Shown: one piece after another, positions 1 through 5,494 of the stretch
How positions within the stretch are numbered: the stretch's first letter is position 1
How the letters are laid out: each line of letters opens with the position of its first letter
Notes under the pieces: model-generated
The model's database searches: none
Told to the model about the DNA's origin: nothing
What the model saw: only the letters and a program-made list of their open reading frames with translations
Program-made: the position numbers and the translations under genes
Assembly: GCA_964448645.1 (NCBI GenBank)
Contig: CAYUZY010000077.1
Coordinates: forward strand, 1-9,844
From: GCA-2719315 sp964448645
GTDB lineage: Bacteria; Bacteroidota; Bacteroidia; Flavobacteriales; Flavobacteriaceae
Length of the DNA stretch: 9,844 nt
Direction: 5' to 3'

Positions 1-185
1 AAATCATTCACATGTAATTTGTTCATGGCATTTTTTGCTGCACCTTGTCCAGGAAAAATTACCTTATCTGAGTTTGAAATAACCCCTTTATCTTTTGTTA
101 AAATACTATTTACACCTAATTTATCTAATGCAAACTTTAAACTCTGAACATTGCCCGCATCATAATCAATAATTGCTACATTCAT
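1..185 (-). CDS. hisH: Imidazole glycerol phosphate synthase glutaminase subunit HisH (3' part outside window)
   Basis: HisH hydrolyses glutamine and channels ammonia to HisF, which makes imidazole-glycerol phosphate and AICAR in the fifth step of histidine synthesis. Only the first 61 residues are visible; the protein starts MNVAIIDYDAGNVQSLKFAL and includes DKVIFPGQGAAKNAM at about residues 40-54. This matches the class I glutamine amidotransferase N-terminus of HisH. The catalytic Cys and His/Glu residues would lie beyond the window. The ATG directly follows the hisB TAA (0-nt gap) and is preceded by AAAGGAG 8 nt upstream, so the start is well supported. Oddities: the family's usual PGVG oxyanion-loop motif reads PGQG here (Q47), and the early motif is Y-D-A-G-N. 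HisA, HisF and HisI/E would be expected next but are not in view. Confidence 0.93.
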   Translation of the reverse strand, partial: MNVAIIDYDAGNVQSLKFALDKLGVNSILTKDKGVISNSDKVIFPGQGAAKNAMNKLHVND

Positions 186-1316
186 TTATAACTCTCCTTT
201 AGTTGATGGTAATATCATTTTATTTTTATCTCTTTTTATTGCTGCTTTTATAGATTTTGCAAATGCCTTAAAAATTGACTCTATTTTGTGATGTTCATTC
301 AATCCATCTGCCTTTACATTTATATTTGCTTTTGCAGAGTCACTAAATGATTTAAAAAAATGAAAAAACATCTCAGTTGGCATTTTACCAATCATTTCCC
401 TTTTAAATTCCACATCCCATTCTATCCAGTTTCTTCCACCAAAATCAATACTTACTTGAGCCAAACAATCGTCCATTGGAAGGCAAAACCCATATCTTTC
501 AATACCTGTTTTTTTTCCTAAAGCTTCAGAAAAAGCTTTTCCTAAAGTTATTCCAGTGTCCTCGATAGTATGGTGTTCATCAACATTTAAATCTCCTTTT
601 GTGTCTATTATTAAATCAACACCAGAATGTTTAGCTAATTGGTCTAACATATGATCAAAAAAACTGATTCCAGTCTTAATGTCGCTCTTTCCAGAACCAT
701 CTAAATTTAACTCAACAAAAACATTTGTCTCTCCAGTTACTCTGTGAATCTTAGAAGTTCTGTTTTGTTTTTTTAAAAATGTATAAATTTCTCCCCATAA
801 TTTTGTTTTAAGTTTTATAACATTATCAAGATCAACATCTTTAACTTCGCTTTTTCCTAAATTAGCATCATTATATATAAAAATTCCTGAACAAGATATG
901 TTTTTAGCCAATTCCATATCTGTTAGTCTGTCACCAATTACAAAGGAATTATCAATGTCATAATCTTTATTATTTAAATACTTTTTAATCATTCCAGTTG
1001 AAGGTTTTCGATTTACCGAATTATCTTCAGGAAAACTATTGTCAATACAAATATTATCAAAAACAACTCCTTCATTTTCGAATGATTTAATTATAAAATC
1101 ATTTACTGGTGTGAAATTTTTGTAAGGAAAACTATCAGTTCCTAGGCCATCTTGATTAGTAACTATAATAAGTTTATAATCTAATTCATTATAAATTTTA
1201 CTTAAATAATTAAAAACTTTTGGATAAAAGGATAGTTTTTCAAAAGAATCTAACTGATAATCTTTTGGTTCATTAACTAGCGTCCCATCTCTATCTATGA
1301 ATAATATCTTTTTCAT
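186..1316 (-). CDS. hisB: Bifunctional histidinol-phosphatase / imidazoleglycerol-phosphate dehydratase HisB
   Basis: A 376-residue fusion catalysing two non-consecutive steps of histidine synthesis in the cytoplasm: dehydration of imidazole-glycerol phosphate and dephosphorylation of histidinol phosphate. Residues 1 to about 165 are a HAD-type phosphatase: DRDGT at 8-12 gives the nucleophile D8 and acid/base D10, TNQDG is at 53-57, and VIGDR is at 126-130. Residues from about 187 to 376 are the dehydratase, with FFDHM at 219-223 and the two metal-binding histidine motifs DEHHTIED (246-253) and NEHHKIE (340-346), ending LPSTKGEL. In E. coli HisB the phosphatase half has a zinc loop, CPHLPADECDCRKP. 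The equivalent segment here (C90 to P105) keeps only the first Cys before RKP, so that zinc site is probably absent. The gene lies 2 nt after hisC and abuts hisH. The start ATG fits the family N-terminus (MKKILFIDRDGT). Confidence 0.97.
   Translation of the reverse strand: MKKILFIDRDGTLVNEPKDYQLDSFEKLSFYPKVFNYLSKIYNELDYKLIIVTNQDGLGTDSFPYKNFTPVNDFIIKSFENEGVVFDNICIDNSFPEDNSVNRKPSTGMIKKYLNNKDYDIDNSFVIGDRLTDMELAKNISCSGIFIYNDANLGKSEVKDVDLDNVIKLKTKLWGEIYTFLKKQNRTSKIHRVTGETNVFVELNLDGSGKSDIKTGISFFDHMLDQLAKHSGVDLIIDTKGDLNVDEHHTIEDTGITLGKAFSEALGKKTGIERYGFCLPMDDCLAQVSIDFGGRNWIEWDVEFKREMIGKMPTEMFFHFFKSFSDSAKANINVKADGLNEHHKIESIFKAFAKSIKAAIKRDKNKMILPSTKGEL
194..200 (-). promoter_or_regulatory. Shine-Dalgarno-like site for hisH inside the 3' end of hisB
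   Basis: The minus strand reads AAAGGAG, 8 nt before the hisH ATG. It is formed by the codons for the conserved HisB ending STKGEL, so the protein sequence alone could explain it. It is still the only clear Shine-Dalgarno match I see at a gene start in this window and supports ATG at 185 as the hisH start. Confidence 0.5.
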
Positions 1317-1318
1317 TG

Positions 1319-2365
1319 TTATTTATCTATTTCTTTCATTGCTTTAATTAACATGATATTTTCTTTAGAAGTTCCCACTGTAACTCTTAAAGTATTTGTA
1401 CAATTTAAATTCTTTGATGAATTTCTAACTACGATTCCTTTTTCAATAAGTTGCTTGTATCTTTTAGAACTATCATCAACTTTTAAAAGGAAAAAATTTG
1501 TATCCGATGTATAAATTTTTTTTACAAAATGTATTTTTTTTATTTTATATTCCAAAACATCTCTTTCTTTGAGAATAGCTCTTGTTTTTAATAAAACTTT
1601 ATTTTGACTCTTAATTTTACTTATTACTTCCTTTTGAGATAAGGTATTTATATTATATGGAGCTTTAAGCTGATTTAAAAAAGAGATAATTCCCTCGTGA
1701 GCAAAAGCCATACCTACTCTAGCTCCAGCCATACCTTGTGCTTTAGAAAAAGTTTGACATACAATTAAATTTGGATATTTACTCATATAATTAATAAATG
1801 ATTTCTGTTTTGAATACTCTATATATGCTTCGTCAACTATTACCAATCCTGGAAAATTTTCTATAATATTTATTAAATCATTCTCTCGATAACTATTACC
1901 AGTAGGATTATTTGGTCTAGCTATGAATATAATTTTAGAATTATTATTACTTTGTTTTATTATCTCATCAACATTTAATTCGAAATCATTTAAAAGAGGA
2001 ATATCCTTAACTTCTACTCCATGAAGATTAGCAGATACTTTATACATTAAAAATGTAGGAGATGTTACTATTATATGATCCACATCAGGTTCACAAAACC
2101 CTAAAATTGATTGAGATATAAATTCATCACTACCATTACTCAAATAAATATTATTAATGGAAATTTTTTTCCATTTTGATATCTTTTCCTTTAATTCAAT
2201 TTGTAATGGATCAGGGTATCTATTAGTTATAGATTTATAAGGGCTTTCATTTGCGTCTAATAGAATTATATTTTTATTTTCTCTAACATATTCCTCTCTT
2301 GCAGATTTATATGGTTTTAAATCCAGTAATGATTTTCTTGCAAATTTTTTAATATTAAAAGTCAT
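1319..2365 (-). CDS. hisC: Histidinol-phosphate aminotransferase HisC
   Basis: A 348-residue class I/II PLP-dependent aminotransferase that converts imidazole-acetol phosphate and glutamate to histidinol phosphate. Visible landmarks are the N-terminal LDANESPY (36-43), RPNNPTG (150-156), DEAY (178-181), the PLP Schiff-base lysine K208 in TFSKAQGMAGARVGMA, and the substrate-carboxylate arginine in LRVTVGT (326-332). Length and motif spacing are those of ordinary HisC. The gene begins 7 nt after the hisD stop and ends 2 nt before hisB. No Shine-Dalgarno sequence is visible ahead of the ATG; the upstream bases are A/T only. HisC resembles other aromatic or amino-acid aminotransferases, but its position inside the his operon makes the assignment secure. 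Confidence 0.96.
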   Translation of the reverse strand: MTFNIKKFARKSLLDLKPYKSAREEYVRENKNIILLDANESPYKSITNRYPDPLQIELKEKISKWKKISINNIYLSNGSDEFISQSILGFCEPDVDHIIVTSPTFLMYKVSANLHGVEVKDIPLLNDFELNVDEIIKQSNNNSKIIFIARPNNPTGNSYRENDLINIIENFPGLVIVDEAYIEYSKQKSFINYMSKYPNLIVCQTFSKAQGMAGARVGMAFAHEGIISFLNQLKAPYNINTLSQKEVISKIKSQNKVLLKTRAILKERDVLEYKIKKIHFVKKIYTSDTNFFLLKVDDSSKRYKQLIEKGIVVRNSSKNLNCTNTLRVTVGTSKENIMLIKAMKEIDK

Positions 2366-2372
2366 ATATTTT

Positions 2373-3647
2373 TTATTTAAATCTTATTGAAACAGCTTTT
2401 TTATGTCCGTCTAAATTTTCAGCTTGAGCCATCAATTGAATAGTTTCAGACAGTTTACTAAGGCCAAATTTTGTTATTTTTTGAAATGTTATAGTCTTTG
2501 TAAAGCTATCAACATTTACTCCGCTATACTGCTTAGAATAACCATTTGTTGGTAAAGTGTGATTAGTTCCTGAGGCGTAATCTCCAGCACTTTCTGGAGA
2601 ATACTTTCCAACAAAAACTGAACCTGCATTCATAATTTTAGAGATAAAATAATCTTCATTTTCTATTGATATAATATAGTGTTCAGGAGCATATTCATTT
2701 ATAAAATCAGAGGCATCTTTATTAGATTCAAAATAAATAAACTTTGAATTTTTTAAAGATTCTTGAGCAATATCTTTTCTAGTTAATAATTTAACTTGGA
2801 TTAAAATCTGCTTTTTAACAGACTTTATTAGATCTTTAGAAGTAGAAACTAAAATCACTTGACTATCGATTCCATGTTCAGCTTGTGAAAGAATATCTGA
2901 GGCGATAAATGAAGCGTTAGATGATGAATCTCCAACAACTAATAATTCACTTGGTCCTGCTGGCATATCAATAGAAACATTAAAGTTTAAAGAATATTGT
3001 TTTGCCATAGTAACATATTGATTACCAGGGCCAAAAATCTTATAAACCTTAGGAATAGTTTCTGTTCCAAAAGTCATTGCAGCAATAGCCTGTGCTCCTC
3101 CAATACAATAAATTTTTGAAATTCCACATAAATCAGCTGTAAACAATAACTCTTTTGGAACCTTTCCTTTTTTATCTGGAGGCGTACACAATATTATTTC
3201 TTTACATCCAGCAATTTTTGCTGGTATTGCCAACATTAAAATTGTAGAAAAAAGAGGTGCTGTACCTCCAGGGATGTATAAACCAACCTTTTCAATTGCT
3301 TTTTTTTCTTGCCAACATTCAACACCTTTCTCTGTTTGAATTTTTTTAAAAACAACTTTTTGAGCTTCATGAAATTTTTCTATGTTTATTTTTGCTGATT
3401 TAATAGCACACTTCAATTTTTCAGAAACTTTATTTTCTGAATTTAAAAGATCCTTTCTTTTTACTTTAATTGATTTTATAATAATTTTGTCAAACTCTTT
3501 GCTGTATTTCAATAAAGATTTATCACCATATTTTTTTACATCTTTAAAAACCTTTTTGACTAATGGTTTAATTTTTTCAAGATCTAATTCTGGCCGTTTA
3601 GATATTTCAGACCATTTTTTTCTCATAGGGTTTGTAAAATCAATCAT
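2373..3647 (-). CDS. hisD: Histidinol dehydrogenase HisD
   Basis: A 424-residue NAD- and zinc-dependent enzyme that oxidises L-histidinol to histidine in two steps, ending the pathway. Family landmarks are all present: YIPGGTAPLFSTILMLAIPA from residue 124, FGPGNQYV (205-212), zinc ligands Q255 and H258 in SQAEHG, the catalytic pair E322-H323 in YAPEHY, D356 in ESAGDYASGTNHTLPT (zinc ligand), and H415 in LDGHKKAV (fourth zinc ligand). By analogy with the E. coli enzyme, all four metal ligands and both catalytic residues are intact. Its ATG overlaps the hisG stop by one base (TAATG), which suggests translational coupling. The N-terminal 60 to 100 residues are lysine-rich, in line with the AT-rich composition. 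Confidence 0.97.
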   Translation of the reverse strand: MIDFTNPMRKKWSEISKRPELDLEKIKPLVKKVFKDVKKYGDKSLLKYSKEFDKIIIKSIKVKRKDLLNSENKVSEKLKCAIKSAKINIEKFHEAQKVVFKKIQTEKGVECWQEKKAIEKVGLYIPGGTAPLFSTILMLAIPAKIAGCKEIILCTPPDKKGKVPKELLFTADLCGISKIYCIGGAQAIAAMTFGTETIPKVYKIFGPGNQYVTMAKQYSLNFNVSIDMPAGPSELLVVGDSSSNASFIASDILSQAEHGIDSQVILVSTSKDLIKSVKKQILIQVKLLTRKDIAQESLKNSKFIYFESNKDASDFINEYAPEHYIISIENEDYFISKIMNAGSVFVGKYSPESAGDYASGTNHTLPTNGYSKQYSGVNVDSFTKTITFQKITKFGLSKLSETIQLMAQAENLDGHKKAVSIRFK

Positions 3648-4498
3648 TATAGAACCATTTTTTCAATTGGACATACAATAATACCTTCAGCGCCAGCATC
3701 CTTTAGTTTATCAATAACATCCCAGAAACTATCATCTTCAATAACAGAGTGTACTGAACTCCAACCCGATTTTGCTAAAGGCATAATGGTTGGACTCTTT
3801 AATACAGGTAAAATGGATCCTATTTTTTGAATTTTATTATTAGGAGCATTCATTAATATATATTTTGAGTTTTTAGCACTTAATACTGATTTAATTCTAA
3901 ATTTAATCTTCTCTATAATTTCAAGCTTATAAGATTTAACTTTAGGTGATATAGCAAGCACAGCCTCTGAATTTAATATTGTTCTCAATTCTTTCAAATT
4001 ATTTTTAAAAAGAGTACTTCCACTTGAAACAATATCGCATATTGCATCAGCCAATCCAATATTAGGAGCAATTTCAACTGAGCCATTAATTATATGTGTT
4101 TCACATTTAATTTTATTATTCTTTAGAAAAGAATTTAAAGTATTAGGATAAGAAGTGGCTATTTTCTTACCGTTAAGCTCTTTTAAATTTGAAATACTTG
4201 AGTTTTTTGGAACAGCTAGTGAAACCCTACATTTTGAAAAACCTAAATTTTCAACTACTTCTATACCATTTCCTTTTTCAAATAATAAGTTTTCCCCTAT
4301 AATTGCTAGATCAATAACTCCATCCTTTAAATATTGGGGAATGTCACTATTCCTTAGAAAAATAACTTCAACTGGAAAGTTTCTAGAGACTACTTTTAAT
4401 TGATCTTTTTCATTTTCAATTAAAATTCCACAATCTTTTAAAAGATTTAACGAATATTGATTTAATCTTCCTGATTTTTGAATTGCTATTTTTATCAT
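3647..4498 (-). CDS. hisG: ATP phosphoribosyltransferase HisG, long form
   Basis: The first, committed enzyme of histidine synthesis, condensing ATP with PRPP. At 283 residues this is the long form (HisGL), which carries its own C-terminal ACT-like regulatory domain and does not need HisZ. Visible motifs are the N-terminal KIAIQKSGRL (3-12), DLAIIGENLL (63-72), the PRPP-binding segment ADAICDIVSSGSTL (150-163), and the C-terminal domain from about residue 200 with LPVLKSPTIMPLA (230-242) and GAEGIIVCPIEKMV near the end. The family is known to be inhibited allosterically by histidine through that domain. It is the first structural gene downstream of the leader and attenuator, with its ATG 12 nt after the T tract of the terminator. 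The upstream bases are A/T only, with no Shine-Dalgarno motif. Confidence 0.97.
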   Translation of the reverse strand: MIKIAIQKSGRLNQYSLNLLKDCGILIENEKDQLKVVSRNFPVEVIFLRNSDIPQYLKDGVIDLAIIGENLLFEKGNGIEVVENLGFSKCRVSLAVPKNSSISNLKELNGKKIATSYPNTLNSFLKNNKIKCETHIINGSVEIAPNIGLADAICDIVSSGSTLFKNNLKELRTILNSEAVLAISPKVKSYKLEIIEKIKFRIKSVLSAKNSKYILMNAPNNKIQKIGSILPVLKSPTIMPLAKSGWSSVHSVIEDDSFWDVIDKLKDAGAEGIIVCPIEKMVL

Positions 4499-4510
4499 AA
4501 TTTTTTATAT

Positions 4511-4541
4511 AAAAAAACCCGTTTGGAACACAAACGGGTTT
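4511..4541 (-). terminator. Intrinsic terminator of the his attenuator
   Basis: On the minus strand a perfect 11-bp stem, AAACCCGTTTG paired with CAAACGGGTTT, closes a TGTTC loop. Seven consecutive T follow the last stem G, three of them within the stem. This is a textbook factor-independent terminator. It lies between a His-codon leader peptide and hisG, 12 nt before the hisG ATG, so in normal growth it would cut transcription before the structural genes. Its 5' arm can alternatively pair with an upstream segment (see the attenuator entry). No other terminator is visible between the upstream lpx-fabG-prohibitin operon and the his genes, so it may also end read-through transcripts from there. 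Confidence 0.93.
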
Positions 4542-4595
4542 ATAATTGACATATATAATCACATTACAACTCGCTTGAACTGGTTATAATATGAT
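4531..4595 (-). promoter_or_regulatory. his operon attenuator: protector and antiterminator pairings
   Basis: Two pairings compete with the terminator. Protector (1:2): ATCATATTATAAC (4595-4583) with GTTGTAATGTGAT (4570-4558), 13 consecutive pairs including two G-U. Antiterminator (2:3): CAAGCGAGTT (4577-4568) with AACCCGTTTG (4540-4531), the latter being the terminator 5' arm; nine of ten positions pair, one as G-U. The 1:2 left arm starts inside the second of three His codons. A ribosome stalled there for lack of charged His-tRNA would cover arm 1, free segment 2 to capture segment 3, and so block the terminator. A ribosome that reaches the leader stop covers segment 2 and lets the terminator form. 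Without translation, 1:2 also leaves the terminator free. The pairings are read by eye from the bases; the mechanism is inferred from known his attenuators. Confidence 0.88.
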
Positions 4596-4620
4596 GACTA
4601 TGTATAATATTTTTTATCAT
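4564..4620 (-). CDS. hisL: his operon leader peptide
   Basis: An 18-codon ORF on the minus strand encoding MIKNIIHSHHIITSSSEL and ending in TAA. Three of four consecutive codons are CAT (His) at residues 7, 9 and 10. It sits 65 nt upstream of hisG and is followed by an intrinsic terminator, which is the arrangement of a ribosome-mediated his attenuator. The His run (HSHH) is shorter than the seven consecutive His codons of the enteric HisL. The peptide itself is expected to have no function beyond sensing charged His-tRNA. No Shine-Dalgarno sequence precedes the ATG; the bases just upstream are TTTGCCGCGCTA. The TAA stop overlaps an ATG that is immediately followed by TGA (TAATGTGA). The symbol is given by analogy of role; the peptide is not an obvious sequence homologue of enteric HisL. 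Confidence 0.85.
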   Translation of the reverse strand: MIKNIIHSHHIITSSSEL

Positions 4621-4628
4621 TAGCGCGG

Positions 4629-4636
4629 CAAATATA
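4629..4636 (-). promoter_or_regulatory. Candidate Bacteroidota-type -7 promoter element for the his leader
   Basis: The minus strand reads TATATTTG, an exact match to the TAnnTTTG element described for Bacteroides and Flavobacterium promoters. No convincing TTTG/TTG -33 element is visible at the expected distance; the nearest bases read TTAGG. If used, transcription would start about 5 to 8 nt downstream, so the leader peptide mRNA would have almost no 5' UTR. The next bases, CCGCGC, are unusually GC-rich for this window. A housekeeping sigma reading TATATT as a -10 box would place the start in much the same region. Confidence 0.45.
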
Positions 4637-4653
4637 TTTAATTAGTATTAAAT
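4636..4653. repeat. Short perfect inverted repeat next to the his promoter candidate
   Basis: Two 7-nt arms, ATTTAAT and ATTAAAT, flank a 4-nt spacer, and the repeat abuts the TATATTTG element. It could be a small operator or a weak hairpin. Because the arms are A/T only in an A/T-rich region, chance is a real alternative. Confidence 0.3.
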
Positions 4654-4663
4654 GACCTAATAA

Positions 4664-5482
4664 CTAATTATTACCTAATATAATTGGCATTCCATCTTTT
4701 CCACTTCCAATAACAATAACCTTACTATTTGGAGATTCTGAAAGTTTTATTGTTGCTTCAATGCCTTTTTCTTTAAGTATTTTATCTGTTAAAGAAGCAC
4801 TTAATATTCTATTTGCTTTTGCTTTTCCCTCTGCATCTATTCTTTGTCTTTCTGCTTCCTGTCTTGCTTTATCAATTCTAAATTCATATTCTAAAGCCTC
4901 TTGTTCTTGTCTTAACTTCCTTTCAATAGCTTCTTTAATAGCTAAAGGCAGTGTTACATCTCTAACCAAAACAGCATTTACTTGAATATGTTGACTAACA
5001 ACAACCTTTACTGTTTCCTCAAAAATTTCATTTTGAATAGCATCTCTTTTTGTAGAATATAATTGTTCAGGAGTATAACGTCCAACTACACTTCTTGCTA
5101 CAGCTCTAATTTGGGGTATTAAAACTATATTAACATAATTTTCACCCTTTGTTTTATGCAACATTCCAAGCTCATCATATACAGGTTGGTAAAGAACAGA
5201 AACATCAAGTGAAATTTCTAAACCATTTGAAGATAATACTTGCATATTTCCCTCAAAAAATTCTTGTTGTTTAACATTATAAATATATACTTGATTCCAT
5301 GGAGCTATTATATGGAACCCTTCACTTAGAGGTGCTTCATCAACAACAACTCCTCCTCCAAAAGTTTTAAATAAAACTCCTGCTTCTCCATATCCAATAT
5401 TAATTGATGATTTAGAGATAAAAATAATTAACACAAACGCCAATAGAATTACTGGCAATCCAACTTTAGGTAAATTTTTCAT
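4664..5482 (-). CDS. SPFH/prohibitin-family membrane protein
   Basis: A 272-residue prohibitin-like protein. Residues 7-23 form one hydrophobic N-terminal segment (signal anchor), with most of the protein probably on the far side of the inner membrane. An SPFH/PHB domain follows from about 27 to 190, with GYGEAGVLFKTFGG, LSEGFHIIAPW, QVLSSNGLEISLDVSVLY and AVARSVVGRYTPEQLY. A charged, Glu/Gln/Arg-rich coiled coil spans about 183-225 (LRQEQEALEYEFRIDKARQE and on), and a hydrophobic tail ends MPIILGNN. In bacteria such proteins form ring-like oligomers tied to membrane microdomains and to FtsH-type proteases (HflK/HflC are relatives); which applies here cannot be read from the sequence. It is the last gene of the lpx-efp-sucD-fabG cluster, 12 nt after fabG, and ends 43 nt before the his leader ATG. 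The stop is TAG. Confidence 0.9.
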   Translation of the reverse strand: MKNLPKVGLPVILLAFVLIIFISKSSINIGYGEAGVLFKTFGGGVVVDEAPLSEGFHIIAPWNQVYIYNVKQQEFFEGNMQVLSSNGLEISLDVSVLYQPVYDELGMLHKTKGENYVNIVLIPQIRAVARSVVGRYTPEQLYSTKRDAIQNEIFEETVKVVVSQHIQVNAVLVRDVTLPLAIKEAIERKLRQEQEALEYEFRIDKARQEAERQRIDAEGKAKANRILSASLTDKILKEKGIEATIKLSESPNSKVIVIGSGKDGMPIILGNN

Positions 5483-5494
5483 AATAATAATAAT

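Noticed and set aside
3296..3310. Long A/T homopolymers in the his genes (for example eight T near 3300 and near 509)
   Set aside because: These could be slippage-prone frameshift sites, but every reading frame is intact and such runs are expected at this base composition.
3382..3681. Plus-strand ORF of 99 codons
   Set aside because: It lies antisense within hisD and the hisG end, both of which have all family motifs. Its Phe/Leu/Ser/Ile-rich translation is what the complement of Lys-rich coding gives.
4155..4403. Plus-strand ORF of 82 codons
   Set aside because: Entirely antisense to the conserved N-terminal half of hisG, with no recognisable motif and no start signal.
4505..4552. Small minus-strand ORF of 15 codons (ATG at 4552) running through the terminator hairpin
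   Set aside because: Ribosomes on it could disturb the terminator, but it has no start signal, its sequence is dictated by the hairpin, and the attenuator is fully explained without it.
4559..4564. ATG directly followed by TGA and overlapping the leader stop (TAATGTGA)
   Set aside because: A minimal start-stop could hold a terminating ribosome on segment 2 of the attenuator, but six bases are expected by chance and there is no further evidence.
4761..4985. Plus-strand ORF of 74 codons with a hydrophobic look
   Set aside because: Antisense to the coiled-coil part of the prohibitin-family gene. The Leu/Ser/Ala/Cys pattern mirrors Glu/Lys/Gln/Arg/Ala codons on the other strand.
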